A stretch of 48,342 bases of DNA. It comes from Candidatus Woesearchaeota archaeon (GTDB lineage Archaea > Nanobdellota > Nanobdellia > Woesearchaeales > ARS49). The DNA is taken from assembly GCA_014729555.1 (NCBI GenBank), contig WJJT01000008.1, forward strand, positions 1-48,342, written 5' to 3'. Below the pieces are notes generated by a model, which was given only the letters and a program-made list of their open reading frames with translations, was not told where the DNA came from and did no database searches. A program made the translations under genes and the position numbers. This document shows positions 28,032 through 39,171 of this stretch, piece by piece (the first letter of the stretch is position 1; each line of letters begins with the position of its first letter).

Positions 28032-28649
28032 TTAAATATTTTTCTGCAAAAAATCTGCCACTTTATTAAAAAGAGCAATATCATATTTAAAATAGGATAA
28101 ATTCAGATATTTTTCATCTCTATTAAATTGGATAACAGACAAATCATACTCTTGGATCTCCTGTACAGACAATTTGTCTTTTTGTTTGACCATTAATTCA
28201 TATGCCTCAGCTGATGCAAGAAGATTATCTTTATAATCTTGATTTGCATGCCTTAAAACCAGCTGTTTCATAATAGTATTTTTATCAGTAAAAATCACAT
28301 GAATGACTAACAAATTGATATTATTCTTTTTACAGAATCTATATATCCCTTCTCTCCTGTATTTTTTATGAAAAGTAGCATCAAGAAGGGGTATTCCTCC
28401 CTGCTTTAAAACTTTTTTTGCTAAAGACAACAAAGCACGTTAAGACTTGTCTTTTTCAATCCTTGTTGACTCTATAGATTCATCAATATGCTGTGCTGTG
28501 AACAGAATACTCTTTTTACCTTTATATCTTGTAACAACAGTCTTAAGTATAAAAGCAGAATTTCCTTCTGCATCTAAAAAAGACTTGATTTTATCAGCTA
28601 GAAAAGATTTGCCAGAACATGGATCTCCAACAAACATTATCAGATTCAT
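28032..28649 (-). pseudogene. P-loop kinase (AAA_33/PSTK-Kti12-like) split by an in-frame TAA
   Basis: MNLIMFVGDPCSGKSFLADK...STRIEKDKS*RALLSLAKKVLKQGGIPLLDATFHKKYR...; same frame across the stop at about 28440. Confidence 0.75.
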
Positions 28650-29563
28650 GGTAACTTACTTTTTACACTAGCCCAAATCAAGGGCAAAGCAATAGTAGCA
28701 TCACAATAAACATCAATATACCTGCCTTCTTCTTTCATCTTGCCCCAGGAGATTCCTTCGCACAGGTTTGCTCCGCTAGAGCCGCCCCACTGAGGCATAT
28801 CAGTTGAAATCTGAACACCATACATTGCTCCCTTGCTAAACTGCATAGACTGCTGGATGAAATTCTTAGGCAGGCCTCCGCCAATATAAATAACGCCGTT
28901 CTTCTTGGAATCCCAAGCCAAGCTAATTATTTCTTTCATATCCTCAAAAACAGGCAAGTCAAACTTCTTGCCCTCTGCCTGCCTGCCCCAGATCATCAAG
29001 CCAATACCAGAATCAGCAATACCAGGACAGAATACAGGAATATTTTTTTCATAACAAACCTTTAAAATAGAATCACTCTCAGGCAGAATCTCACCAAGCT
29101 TCCAAAGGAACTCTTGGATATTCTTTGTCCTGGATAATTCATCAAAGTTCTTCTTGAAAAAATCCTCCATCTTCTCATAAACCTCATTTTTCAGGAAAGT
29201 ATCATAAATCCTGTCAATACCCTCTTTATGCAGCTTAGCATCATCAGCCTTTGCACAGCCCTGAAAATGATTAAAACCCAAAGCCTCAAAAACATCATGA
29301 GTCAGATTCGCTCCTGTAGAGACAAAAACATTTATCCTGCCAGACTTAAGCATATCAACAAGCAAATTCTTCATGCCGCCAGGAACCATAGCACCAGCCA
29401 AACCAAGAAAAACAGTGCATTCTTTATCTGAAAACATCTCAGACATAATCACAGAAGCCTTGGCAACCCTGCCAGCACCCATAACACCAGAGCCAGCCAT
29501 CTGATTAACCAAATCAGAGACCTTCATGCCCTTTTTTATGCTAATATGATTAACAGGCTTCAT
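28646..29563 (-). CDS. dys: Deoxyhypusine synthase
   Basis: MGAGRVAKASVIMSEMF, FVSTGANLTHDVFEALG, IYIGGGLPKNFIQQ, QWGGSSGANLCEGISWGK motifs; start at MKPVNHISIKKG. Confidence 0.93.
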   Translation of the reverse strand: MKPVNHISIKKGMKVSDLVNQMAGSGVMGAGRVAKASVIMSEMFSDKECTVFLGLAGAMVPGGMKNLLVDMLKSGRINVFVSTGANLTHDVFEALGFNHFQGCAKADDAKLHKEGIDRIYDTFLKNEVYEKMEDFFKKNFDELSRTKNIQEFLWKLGEILPESDSILKVCYEKNIPVFCPGIADSGIGLMIWGRQAEGKKFDLPVFEDMKEIISLAWDSKKNGVIYIGGGLPKNFIQQSMQFSKGAMYGVQISTDMPQWGGSSGANLCEGISWGKMKEEGRYIDVYCDATIALPLIWASVKSKLP

Positions 29564-29708
29564 AGACGATAAAAAAACAAGTGGGTTTATAAAAGTAATG
29601 GTCAACAAGTTCATAACCCCCGAGTAACAAAGACCGAAAACTTTAAATACAGACATGCGCTTCAAGAGAGCAAAGCCTTTAAAAAAAGGTAAAATAAGGT
29701 GGTAAAAT

Positions 29709-30116
29709 ATGACAATAGCAGGATTACAGTTTGACAAGATTGTTGTTGACAGAATGGACATTCCACAAGGCAAGATGAGTGTCAAGAACAACATTGTAAT
29801 AAAAAACCTGGAGAAAAAAGACTTCAGCACAGGCAAGACCAAACAACACGTATTGCTGTTCAAGTTTGAGTATTCCGCAGATTATGAACCAAAAATCGCA
29901 AAAATCACACTTAACGGAACAACAACATATGTTGAGCAAGAGGCAAAGATTGATGAAATAATGAAGGGATGGAAAAAAGACAAAAAAATACCAAAAGACA
30001 TCATGACACCACTGCTCAACAACATACTAAACAGGTGCAACATAGAGGCACTGATATTTGCAAGAGAGGTAGGGCTTCCACCGCCAATACAATTACCAAA
30101 AGTCACAGTAAAATAG
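29709..30116 (+). CDS. Conserved hypothetical protein
   Basis: 135 aa; TTTAAA-type promoter upstream. Confidence 0.55.
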   Translation: MTIAGLQFDKIVVDRMDIPQGKMSVKNNIVIKNLEKKDFSTGKTKQHVLLFKFEYSADYEPKIAKITLNGTTTYVEQEAKIDEIMKGWKKDKKIPKDIMTPLLNNILNRCNIEALIFAREVGLPPPIQLPKVTVK

Positions 30117-30167
30117 GGTAACTTAAAGGCTTTCTAATCTGGTGGGATAATTAAACTAGAGACTGAA

Positions 30168-32459
30168 ATGAAACAGGAAATAAAACTAAAAGTTGTAGAA
30201 GCAATACAGGATGACGTAAATAAAGGCATAGTTAGAATAGACTCTAACTTCATGAAAGAAATAGGCATAAAACCAGGAGACATAGTAGAAATCCTGGGCG
30301 GGAAGCCAACAGTAGCAATGGCAGACAGGGCACTGCCAGGAGACATAGGACTAAGCACAATCAGAATGGACGGCCTGTTAAGAAGAAACGCAAAAACAGG
30401 AATAGGAGAAGAAGTAAAAGTCAAGAAAGCAGAAATAAAAGAAGCCAAAAAAATCACAATCGCACCAGCAAGCGAGAGAGTGGAAGTAAGAACCTCCAAC
30501 ACACACGTATTCAAGCAAGGACTCCTTGGAAGAGCCTTGATAAAAGGAGACATAATTTCTTTAGGCGGAACAAAAAGAAGACGCAGAACAATGACCGGAA
30601 GCCCGTTCTTTGACGAAGTCTTCAGCATGATGGAGGAACAGAACTCAGGACCGGGATTTGGATTTGGGTTCGGAGACCTAAAACTAGTAGTGGCAGAAAC
30701 AACCCCTTCAAAACAACCAGTGATAGTAACAGAACAAACAGAGATACTATTAAACCCAAAAGCAGTAAAAATAGAGGAAGAAACAATACCAGAAGTAACA
30801 TACGAAGACATAGGCGGACTGAGCGAAGAAATCAAAAAAATAAGAGAAATGGTAGAGCTGCCATTAAAACATCCTGAAATATTCGAAAGACTGGGAGTAG
30901 AACCGCCAAAAGGAGTCTTACTGCACGGCTCGCCAGGAACAGGAAAAACACTATTAGCAAAAGCAGTGGCAAATGAGACAAACTCGCACTTCATACTGAT
31001 AAATGGGCCAGAGATAATGAGCAAATACTACGGGCAATCTGAGGAGAATATACGGAAAAAGTTTGAAGAAGCAGAACAAAACGCGCCAGCAATCATATTC
31101 ATAGACGAAATAGACGCAATAGCAACAAAAAGAGAGGAAACAAAAGGAGAAGTCGAGAAAAGAGTTGTAGCACAACTGCTTGCACTAATGGACGGCCTGA
31201 AAAACAGGGAAAGAGTGGTAGTCATAGCAGCAACAAATGTTCCAAACATACTTGACCCTGCAATAAGAAGACCAGGAAGATTTGACAGAGAGCTCGAAAT
31301 AAACGTTCCAAACGAAGAAGGCAGACTGAATATTTTAAAAATTCACACAAGGAATATGCCACTGGCAAAAGACGTGAAACTAAAAGAGATAGCCAAAAAA
31401 ACACACGGTTTTGTAGGAGCAGACCTTGCAAGCCTGGCAAAAGAATCAGCAATGATAGTACTAAGAAGACTCCTGCCAGACCTGCAGTATGACAAAGAAG
31501 AATCAATACCAAAAGAAATCCTGGAAAAACTAATAATCACAAAATCAGACTTTATAGAAGCACTAAAAACAGTAAGACCATCAGCACTAAGAGAAGTCCT
31601 GATAGATGTCCCAAATGTAAAATGGGAAAATATCGGCGGACTAGAAAGCGTCAGGCAGGAACTGGCAGAAGCAGTAGAGTGGCCGCTAAAGCACCCAGAG
31701 GTATTCAAAAGAATGGGAGTAAAGGCGCCAAAAGGAATATTACTATACGGCGCGCCAGGAACAGGAAAAACACTAATGGCAAAAGCAGTAGCACATGAAA
31801 GCGAAGCAAATTTCATCTCTGTCAAAGGGCCAGAGCTATTATCCAAATGGGTGGGGGAAAGCGAAAAAGCAGTAAGAGAAATATTCAAAAAAGCAAGACA
31901 GACAGCACCAACAATAATCTTCTTTGATGAGATTGACAGCCTGGTTCCAAGAAGAAGCGCAAGCTCAGATTCACACGTATCTGAAAGAGTTGTGAACCAG
32001 TTATTGACAGAAATAGACGGACTAGAGGACTTGCATGACATTGTAATAATCGGGGCAACAAACAGGCCAGACATGGTAGACACAGCACTATTAAGGCCAG
32101 GCAGGTTTGACAGAATAATACTAACACCAGCGCCAGACGAAAAAGCAAGAGAAGAAATATTCACAGTACACACAAAAGGAATGCCGATCAAAGGCATGAC
32201 TGTAAAAGAACTGGCAGCAATGACAGAAGGTTATGCGGGCGCAGACATAGAAGCAATATGCAGAGAAGCAGCAATAATCGCACTAAGAGAAGACATGCAA
32301 GCAAAAGAAATAAACAAAAAACACTTTGAGGAAGCACTGCAAAAAGTAAGACCGTCAGTAACAGAAGATATAGAAAAAGCATATGAAGAGCTAAAAGAAC
32401 AATTCAAGGCAGCAAGAGCAAAAGAAATGCAGCAGCAAAAACCAGCATATTTTGGATAA
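30168..32459 (+). CDS. CDC48/VCP-like AAA ATPase
   Basis: Double-psi beta-barrel N domain and two AAA modules ([36 protein letters not shown]). Confidence 0.95.
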   Translation: MKQEIKLKVVEAIQDDVNKGIVRIDSNFMKEIGIKPGDIVEILGGKPTVAMADRALPGDIGLSTIRMDGLLRRNAKTGIGEEVKVKKAEIKEAKKITIAPASERVEVRTSNTHVFKQGLLGRALIKGDIISLGGTKRRRRTMTGSPFFDEVFSMMEEQNSGPGFGFGFGDLKLVVAETTPSKQPVIVTEQTEILLNPKAVKIEEETIPEVTYEDIGGLSEEIKKIREMVELPLKHPEIFERLGVEPPKGVLLHGSPGTGKTLLAKAVANETNSHFILINGPEIMSKYYGQSEENIRKKFEEAEQNAPAIIFIDEIDAIATKREETKGEVEKRVVAQLLALMDGLKNRERVVVIAATNVPNILDPAIRRPGRFDRELEINVPNEEGRLNILKIHTRNMPLAKDVKLKEIAKKTHGFVGADLASLAKESAMIVLRRLLPDLQYDKEESIPKEILEKLIITKSDFIEALKTVRPSALREVLIDVPNVKWENIGGLESVRQELAEAVEWPLKHPEVFKRMGVKAPKGILLYGAPGTGKTLMAKAVAHESEANFISVKGPELLSKWVGESEKAVREIFKKARQTAPTIIFFDEIDSLVPRRSASSDSHVSERVVNQLLTEIDGLEDLHDIVIIGATNRPDMVDTALLRPGRFDRIILTPAPDEKAREEIFTVHTKGMPIKGMTVKELAAMTEGYAGADIEAICREAAIIALREDMQAKEINKKHFEEALQKVRPSVTEDIEKAYEELKEQFKAARAKEMQQQKPAYFG

Positions 32460-32461
32460 GA

Positions 32462-33307
32462 ATGAAAAAATTATGGATATTACTCATTTTACTTTTAGTA
32501 TTACCTAATGTTCTAGCGCAGATTCCTTCATACAAAGGATATGTAACAGACAATGCAAACATTTTGGGAGAATATGGGCAACAGATAGAGAAACTATGTG
32601 AAGAAATAGATAAGAATACAACAGCAGAAATTGCAGTGCTTACTATCGAAAGTCTTGAAGGAAGACCGCTAGAAGAATATTCACTGGAAATTGCAAGAAA
32701 CTGGGGCATAGGAAAAGAAGAAAAAGACAACGGACTGCTGCTTCTAATATCTGTAAAAGACAGAAAATACAGGTTTGAAACAGGCTATGGCCTTGAAGGA
32801 GTCCTGCCAGACGCAAAAACAGGAAGAATCGGAAGATACATACTAACACCAGCATTCAGGCAAGAAGAATACGGTAAAGGTGTGCATGAAGCAATAACAG
32901 AAATAAAAGGAATACTGCAAGAAGACCCAAGCATAGTAGCAAAATACAAACCAACAACGATGAGCACATTTGGCGGGCTTATTGTGTTTGGATACCTGAT
33001 TTTACTTTTAGTACTACTTGTTGCAACAGAGAAACTAAAAAAACACAAATGGAAAACAAGAGCAGGAACAGACGCAGCAATACTGGCAGCATCATTATTC
33101 TTAGGAGTAACATATTTTACAGTAGCATTTGTGCTTAGCATATTGTTCTGGATACTGGCAGCACAGATAAGCTGGATGGCAAAACACGGCAAATCAGGAG
33201 GCTCTGGAATCATATGGGGCGGATTTGGAAGAAGCTCTGGAGGATTTGGCAGAGGCGGATTTGGGGGCGGGGGCTTTGGAGGAGGCGGAAGCTCTGGAGG
33301 CTGGTAA
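32462..33307 (+). CDS. TPM-domain (YgcG-like) membrane protein
   Basis: GYVTDNANILGEYGQQIEKL...; C-terminal TM helices and Gly-rich GGFGRGGFGGGGFGGGGSSGGW tail. Confidence 0.88.
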   Translation: MKKLWILLILLLVLPNVLAQIPSYKGYVTDNANILGEYGQQIEKLCEEIDKNTTAEIAVLTIESLEGRPLEEYSLEIARNWGIGKEEKDNGLLLLISVKDRKYRFETGYGLEGVLPDAKTGRIGRYILTPAFRQEEYGKGVHEAITEIKGILQEDPSIVAKYKPTTMSTFGGLIVFGYLILLLVLLVATEKLKKHKWKTRAGTDAAILAASLFLGVTYFTVAFVLSILFWILAAQISWMAKHGKSGGSGIIWGGFGRSSGGFGRGGFGGGGFGGGGSSGGW

Positions 33308-33351
33308 GATTTTTATATTACTTTCATAATAAATAATCGAGGTGTCAATAA

Positions 33352-33957
33352 ATGGCAAAGAAAACAAACAAAACAAAAATCTGGCTCATAGTCGGAGGAG
33401 TAATACTGGTTATATTAATGTTATGGCTTGTGATGGGATACAACAAGCTGGTTGGCCTAGACAATACAGTAGCAGAGAGCTGGGCAAATGTAGAGACACA
33501 GTACCAAAGAAGACTGGACCTGATACCAAACCTGGTAAACACAGTAGAAGGCGCAGTACAATTTGAGAAAGAAACACAAACAGAGATAGCAGCACTAAGA
33601 ACAGGGGTAGCAAAAGCAAAACAAGCATTATCAACTGCAACATCACCAGAACAACAACAGGCAGCACTGGCAGAGAGCGATGCAGTAGTAAGCAGATTCC
33701 AGGGACTGAACATAAATGTGGAAAACTACCCGCAGCTAAAAGCAACTGAAAACTTCCTGAGCCTGCAAGACGAACTGGCAGGAACAGAAAACAGGGTTGC
33801 AGTGGCAAGAAAAGACTTTAATGCAGCCATCAAAAACTACAATAACGCTGTAAGAAAAGTGCCAACAAACCTGATTGCTTCAACATTCGGCTTTGAGAGA
33901 AAACAGAGCTTTGAAGCAGACAAAGGAGCTGCAACAGCACCAAAAGTTGAATTTTAA
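33352..33957 (+). CDS. LemA-family protein
   Basis: YNKLVGLDNTVAESWANVETQYQRRLDLIPNLVNTVEG. Confidence 0.92.
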   Translation: MAKKTNKTKIWLIVGGVILVILMLWLVMGYNKLVGLDNTVAESWANVETQYQRRLDLIPNLVNTVEGAVQFEKETQTEIAALRTGVAKAKQALSTATSPEQQQAALAESDAVVSRFQGLNINVENYPQLKATENFLSLQDELAGTENRVAVARKDFNAAIKNYNNAVRKVPTNLIASTFGFERKQSFEADKGAATAPKVEF

Positions 33958-34016
33958 TTTCTTTTTTCTTCTTATTTTAGTAAAGTTAATAAATAAGCAA
34001 TTCTAAGTCCAGTAAT

Positions 34017-35321
34017 ATGGCAAAACCAGGTGAAAGAGTAAAAATCAAGACAGACAAAGAAGAAATAGAAGGAGTTCTAATGCCTGAAGAAAAGGAATTT
34101 GTAGTCATAAAACTAGACACTGGCTACAACATGGGCATAGACAAGCAAAGAGTGAAGGCAATCCACACAATCAGCAAAAAAGAAGAGAAAAAAGCAGAAT
34201 TCCCAAAAGAAAAACAGAAAAAAGACCTGCCAACAATCACGATATTACACACTGGCGGAACAATTGCCTCAAAAGTAGACTATGAAACAGGCGGCGTGAT
34301 TGCAAGATTTGAACCAGAAGAAATACTCGCAATGTTCCCAGAACTAAAAGACATAGCAAACATCAAGTCAAGGCTAGTATCAAACATGTTCTCAGAAAAC
34401 ATGCGATTCGGACATTACAACATATTAGCAAAAGAGATTGACAAAGAGAAAAAAGCAGGCGTTGATGGGGTAATCATAACACACGGCACAGACACAATGC
34501 ACTATACATCAGCAGCCCTGTCATTCATGCTAAAAGACTTACCAATGCCAGTAATATTAGCAGGAGCGCAAAGAAGCTCTGATCGGGGAAGCTCTGACGC
34601 AGCCCTGAACCTGATATCAGCAGCATTCTTCATAGCAGCAAACAAGAAATTTGCAGAAGTAGCAGTATGCATGCATGAAAACACAGAAGACAAGACCTGC
34701 GTGATACTGCCAGGAACAAAATGCAGGAAAATGCATTCAAGCCGGCGCGATGCATTCCAGGCAATAAACGTACTGCCCTGGGCAAGAGTAGACTATGACA
34801 AAAAACAAGCAAACTACCTAAGAACAGGATTCAGAAAAACAACAGCTAAGAAAAAAACACAAATAATGCCAATGAAAGAAGACCTGAAAGTTGGAATAAT
34901 CTATTGCTGTCCAAACATGTATGCAGAACAATTCAAGGCATTCTCTGGATATGCAGGCCTGGTAATAGACGGAACAGGGCTGGGACATGCACCAGTATCA
35001 GAGACTGACAAACTAACAAAAGAAAACGCAAAAATCATGAAAGAAATTCAAAATCTCATCAAAAAAGGAACAACAGTCGTAATGACAACACAAACAATCT
35101 TTGGAGCAGTTGACATGAATGTCTATGCACCAGGAAGACAACTGATAGACATAGGGGTGCTGGGAAATTACTGCGACATGACACCAGAAACAGCATACAT
35201 CAAACTATCCTGGCTATTAAGCAATTACCCAAAAGAAAAAGCAAAAGAAATGTTTGGACAAAACCTTGTAGGAGAAATTTCTGAAAGACTTGAATATGAA
35301 AAAGAGTTTATCAAGCAATGA
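34017..35321 (+). CDS. gatD: Glu-tRNA(Gln) amidotransferase subunit D
   Basis: L-asparaginase-like ILHTGGTIASKVDYETGG and THGTDTMHYT. Confidence 0.94.
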   Translation: MAKPGERVKIKTDKEEIEGVLMPEEKEFVVIKLDTGYNMGIDKQRVKAIHTISKKEEKKAEFPKEKQKKDLPTITILHTGGTIASKVDYETGGVIARFEPEEILAMFPELKDIANIKSRLVSNMFSENMRFGHYNILAKEIDKEKKAGVDGVIITHGTDTMHYTSAALSFMLKDLPMPVILAGAQRSSDRGSSDAALNLISAAFFIAANKKFAEVAVCMHENTEDKTCVILPGTKCRKMHSSRRDAFQAINVLPWARVDYDKKQANYLRTGFRKTTAKKKTQIMPMKEDLKVGIIYCCPNMYAEQFKAFSGYAGLVIDGTGLGHAPVSETDKLTKENAKIMKEIQNLIKKGTTVVMTTQTIFGAVDMNVYAPGRQLIDIGVLGNYCDMTPETAYIKLSWLLSNYPKEKAKEMFGQNLVGEISERLEYEKEFIKQ

Positions 35322-35572
35322 TTCCAATAAAAGAACTACTAAACAAAATCAAGTGGGACAAAAACGAAAATCCAGAAGACTACACAGTCGGATATTATGA
35401 CCGCTTAAAAAAGGAAATCATCGAGATTCCCTATAACAAAATAACACACATCTCAGAAAACTTCATGCTGATTGACGCAAATGGAGAGGAAAAAATGATA
35501 CCCCTCCATGCAATAAAAATCGCCAGGAAAAAAGGAGAACAATTATGGAAAAGGCCAATCTCAAAAGACTAG
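35318..35572 (+). CDS. DUF504/UPF0248 family protein
   Basis: IKELLNKIKWDKNENPEDYTVGYYDR...EIPYNKI; IPLHAIKIARKKGE. Confidence 0.75.
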   Translation: MIPIKELLNKIKWDKNENPEDYTVGYYDRLKKEIIEIPYNKITHISENFMLIDANGEEKMIPLHAIKIARKKGEQLWKRPISKD

Positions 35573-37380
35573 GATTCAAGTGCGGAATAGAGATACACCA
35601 GCAACTAGAAGGCAAGAAACTATTTTGCAACTGCCCAACCACATTAAGAGATGATGAGCCACATTTTACTGTCAAAAGAAAATTAAGAGCAGTAGTAGGA
35701 GAGACAGGCAGGATAGACATTGCTGCAAGAGAAGAAACAGAAAAAGGAAAATACTATGTCTATGAAGGGTATTATGACACTAATTGTTTAGTTGAGCTTG
35801 ATGAAATGCCGCCAGAACCAATTAATTCTGAAGCCTTTGAGACAGCACTGCAAGTATGCAAGATGCTAAAAGGAGATTTTGTAAACGGAGCGCAGGTGAT
35901 GAGAAAAACAGTAGTTGACGGCAGCAATACAGCAGGATTCCAGAGAACAGCTTTGCTTGCGCGCAATGGAATATTGAAAACAAGTGAAGGGGATGTTCGA
36001 ATTCCCACCATCATTCTTGAAGAAGATGCCTGCAGGCCGATAAAAAATGAAAAAGACCATGTATTGTTTAGATTGGATAGGCTGGGAATACCACTAATGG
36101 AAATAGGAACAGAGCCGGATATCATTAGTCCTGAGCATGCAAAAGAAACAGCAGAGAAATTAGGAATGTTGTTAAGGAGCACGGGAAAAGCAAAAAGAGG
36201 AATAGGAACAATCAGGCAAGACGTAAATGTATCCATAAAAGAAGGAAACAGAGTAGAAATAAAAGGAGCACAAGATTTGAAGAGCATCCCAACACTTATT
36301 GAGAATGAAGTAAAACGACAAATCAATCTAGTTGATATTCATAAGGAATTAGAAAAAAGAAGAGTAAAAAAGTTTACCAACAAAGCAAAAGACGCAACAC
36401 AGACACTAAAAAATTCAGGAGCAAAACTAATCACAAAAACATTACAAGCAGGAAACACTGTAATGGGAATAAAATTAAACGGGTTTGCAGGACTAATTGG
36501 TATGGAAACACAACCAAAAAAAAGGTTGGGAACTGAGTTTTCTGAGAGAGCAAAAGTAATTGCAGGAGCAGGAGGAATAATACACTCAGACGAGCTTCCA
36601 GCATATGGAATAACAGACAGAGAAGTAGGGGTGCTAAGAAAAGAATTGCTGTGCGAAGAGCAAGACGGTTTTGCACTAGTAGCAGATGAAAAAGAAAGAT
36701 GCTTGAAGGCATTAGCAGCAGTTAATGAAAGAGCAAACCAGGCAATACAAGGAGTGCCAATGGAAGTTCGCAAGGCAAACCCAGACAATACAACCAGCTA
36801 TGAAAGACAGATGCCAGGAGCAGCCAGAATGTACCCAGAGACAGACATACCACCAATAAAAATTACTAAAAAAATGATTGATACTGTTAAATTACCTGAA
36901 TTGATTACAGACAAAATACCAAAGTATGAAAAAATGGGCTTAGGAAAGGATCTTGCTGTATTGACTGCAAAATCACCAAAATCAGAATTATTTGAGAAAT
37001 TAGTTGAAAAACACAAGAAAATAAAGCCAGCATTCATAGCAGAAATAATAATGACAGCACCAAAAACAATACAAAGACAATACAAAATAGAAATAAACCC
37101 AACAGAAGAAGACTTTGAGTTGCTCTTTGATGAACTAAGTTCAGACAAAATAGCTAAAGAAAATGTTCTGGACATTCTGAAAGAGAACAAACCAGTTGCT
37201 GAAATAATAGAGAAATATCACATGATGTCTGATGCAGATTTAGAGAAAGAACTGAAGAAGATTGTTGAAGCGAATAAAGGATTACAGTTTAATGCGCTCA
37301 TTGGAGAAGCAATGAAGAAGTTAAGAGGAAAAGCAGCAGGCAAAAAGATTTCTGAAATGCTGAAGAAGATGGTCGGGTAG
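35545..37380 (+). CDS. gatE: Glu-tRNA(Gln) amidotransferase subunit E
   Basis: GIEIHQQLEGKKLFCNCPT, DGSNTAGFQRTALLARNG, EDACRPI, GAARMYPETDIPP motifs. Confidence 0.95.
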   Translation: MEKANLKRLGFKCGIEIHQQLEGKKLFCNCPTTLRDDEPHFTVKRKLRAVVGETGRIDIAAREETEKGKYYVYEGYYDTNCLVELDEMPPEPINSEAFETALQVCKMLKGDFVNGAQVMRKTVVDGSNTAGFQRTALLARNGILKTSEGDVRIPTIILEEDACRPIKNEKDHVLFRLDRLGIPLMEIGTEPDIISPEHAKETAEKLGMLLRSTGKAKRGIGTIRQDVNVSIKEGNRVEIKGAQDLKSIPTLIENEVKRQINLVDIHKELEKRRVKKFTNKAKDATQTLKNSGAKLITKTLQAGNTVMGIKLNGFAGLIGMETQPKKRLGTEFSERAKVIAGAGGIIHSDELPAYGITDREVGVLRKELLCEEQDGFALVADEKERCLKALAAVNERANQAIQGVPMEVRKANPDNTTSYERQMPGAARMYPETDIPPIKITKKMIDTVKLPELITDKIPKYEKMGLGKDLAVLTAKSPKSELFEKLVEKHKKIKPAFIAEIIMTAPKTIQRQYKIEINPTEEDFELLFDELSSDKIAKENVLDILKENKPVAEIIEKYHMMSDADLEKELKKIVEANKGLQFNALIGEAMKKLRGKAAGKKISEMLKKMVG

Positions 37381-37400
37381 GTTGAGTGTTCAATCAGATA

Positions 37401-38285
37401 TTATTCTTTTCGTATTGATCTTGGACTAGTACGAAGAAATTGTTTATACTTATTGAAAATATCCTTAATTGTATCATCAAATATTTTTTTGGGAGAAGGC
37501 TTATGTTCTGGCAATATTAACAGATTACCTTGATTATCAAAAACAGGGTATGCTTTGAACCAATTTTCTTTTGTTCTGTTAAGATCTGCATACATAAAAT
37601 GAATTGATAAATCAGAATGTTCTTTTAGTCCCTCTTGTAATCTTTTAATATTGGCTTCATCAACAAATAAATTGGTTTCTTTTGCTCTGCCTATTGGAAG
37701 AAGGCGGATTAATTGTAAGTCAGATATGCCTTTTTCTCTACAAAACGCAGGAAATGCAGGTATATTGCCATAATTATTATTGTTGACGACGCAATTCAAT
37801 CGAACTTGTACTCCTGAAGCTACAACTTTTTCGATATTATTTGTAACTTGTGCAAATCTATTTTTCCCCATACTTCTAAAATATGTTTCTTCATTTGTAC
37901 CATCTATGTGGATATCTAGACAATCAACATAAGCAAGTGCTTCATCAGGAATATGAACTCCATTGGTTGCAACATATATTGAACAATTTGCTGCGCGCAT
38001 TGTTTTAAGTAAATTAATAATATTGGGCAAAATAAATGGCTCCCCACCTCCAAGAATCAGTTTAAACGGCGCAAGTTCTTCTAATCTAGCAACTAATGAA
38101 TCAGGTAACTCTGCGGCTTTTTTAATCTCACTCTCAGAAAGACAATAAGGACATTCCAAATTGCATGCATCTGAAACTTCGACTGTTAAACTAATTGGTT
38201 TTCCAGATAAAGATAACTTCTCTGAAAAAATGAATTGATCCTTTGCAGGATTATACCAAGTATCTACATCAAATTGCCTAGCCAT
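37401..38285 (-). CDS. Radical SAM protein
   Basis: EVSDACNLECPYCLSES and LILGGGEPFILPN. Confidence 0.88.
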   Translation of the reverse strand: MARQFDVDTWYNPAKDQFIFSEKLSLSGKPISLTVEVSDACNLECPYCLSESEIKKAAELPDSLVARLEELAPFKLILGGGEPFILPNIINLLKTMRAANCSIYVATNGVHIPDEALAYVDCLDIHIDGTNEETYFRSMGKNRFAQVTNNIEKVVASGVQVRLNCVVNNNNYGNIPAFPAFCREKGISDLQLIRLLPIGRAKETNLFVDEANIKRLQEGLKEHSDLSIHFMYADLNRTKENWFKAYPVFDNQGNLLILPEHKPSPKKIFDDTIKDIFNKYKQFLRTSPRSIRKE

Positions 38286-38328
38286 TTCTCCAATACGCTC
38301 CTACTTCCTGCAGTAATTAGATCCATCT

Positions 38329-39000
38329 TCAATACCCATCAAACAAATTCTTCCTGGGCTGCTTAATAACATAATGAATGAGAATCATAATCAAAACAGC
38401 TGCTAAAGCACCCATAGAGTTCCAGACTAAGTCATACATTGTGTTGAACCAGCCGCCGCCATATGCATCAATTTCTTCGAATGTTGAGACTAACTGGCCT
38501 GTGCAGGCATCACCAGCACCAAACGCAAGAGCACCCTCGCCAAAACCATACATAAGGAATCCAGAGAACTCAACAAGCTCAATAATGACACCAACACCAG
38601 AAGCAGCCAACAAGACAACCAAAATCAAAAAAATAGTCTTCTGAGTAAAAAACTTCCTGTCCATCCAAGGATACAGGAAATTAAAAAACAGCAAACCAAA
38701 ACCAAAAATAGCCGTTATATGTGTAAAATGATCCCAGGCCAAGCCAATAGGAGTATTCAAATAAAAACCCATAAAACCCAAAGCATGCGGAATAAAACCC
38801 AGAATCAACATAGTATATATTGGAAGATTCAAGTTCCACTTCTCATAAGTAAAGTAAAAAAACAATGAAAGAACAATAAATGCAATCATGTCAGGAACAA
38901 AGCCCGTATTGCCAACAATATAAGACATCAGAATCATGACTAGAAAAATAACCACGCCTAATCCAAGCACTATTGAAGCATAAATATCTCTACCAGCCAT
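38329..39000 (-). CDS. Polytopic membrane protein (DUF2238-like)
   Basis: Multiple TM helices; WDHFTHITAIFGFGLL and WNSMGALAAVLIM; start at MAGRDIYASIV, since the longer ORF-track start runs into an inverted repeat. Confidence 0.65.
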   Translation of the reverse strand: MAGRDIYASIVLGLGVVIFLVMILMSYIVGNTGFVPDMIAFIVLSLFFYFTYEKWNLNLPIYTMLILGFIPHALGFMGFYLNTPIGLAWDHFTHITAIFGFGLLFFNFLYPWMDRKFFTQKTIFLILVVLLAASGVGVIIELVEFSGFLMYGFGEGALAFGAGDACTGQLVSTFEEIDAYGGGWFNTMYDLVWNSMGALAAVLIMILIHYVIKQPRKNLFDGY

Positions 39001-39033
39001 ACACACTAAAAATAGGGCTTTATTTAAAAAGGT

Positions 39034-39130
39034 TATTAAGTGGTTATTAGTAGGTAGTTGGTGGTTGGTAGTCGCGGAATATCGAATTTCCGAATAACTA
39101 CAAACCACAAACTAAAAACAACTAACCAAA
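39034..39130. repeat. Long imperfect inverted repeat
   Basis: Left TAGTTGGTGGTTGGTAGT versus right ACTACAAACCACAAACTA (reverse complement TAGTTTGTGGTTTGTAGT), capped by CGGAATATCGAATTTCCG. Confidence 0.7.
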
Positions 39131-39171
39131 TGACCACAAGCTTTAAAAAGGCAAATATGCCAATTAGAGGT

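Noticed and set aside
28420-28450. 24-nt BHB intron (AGAC/GUCU) removing the kinase in-frame TAA
   Set aside because: No inner helix, and excision would delete the conserved RALLSL segment of the kinase
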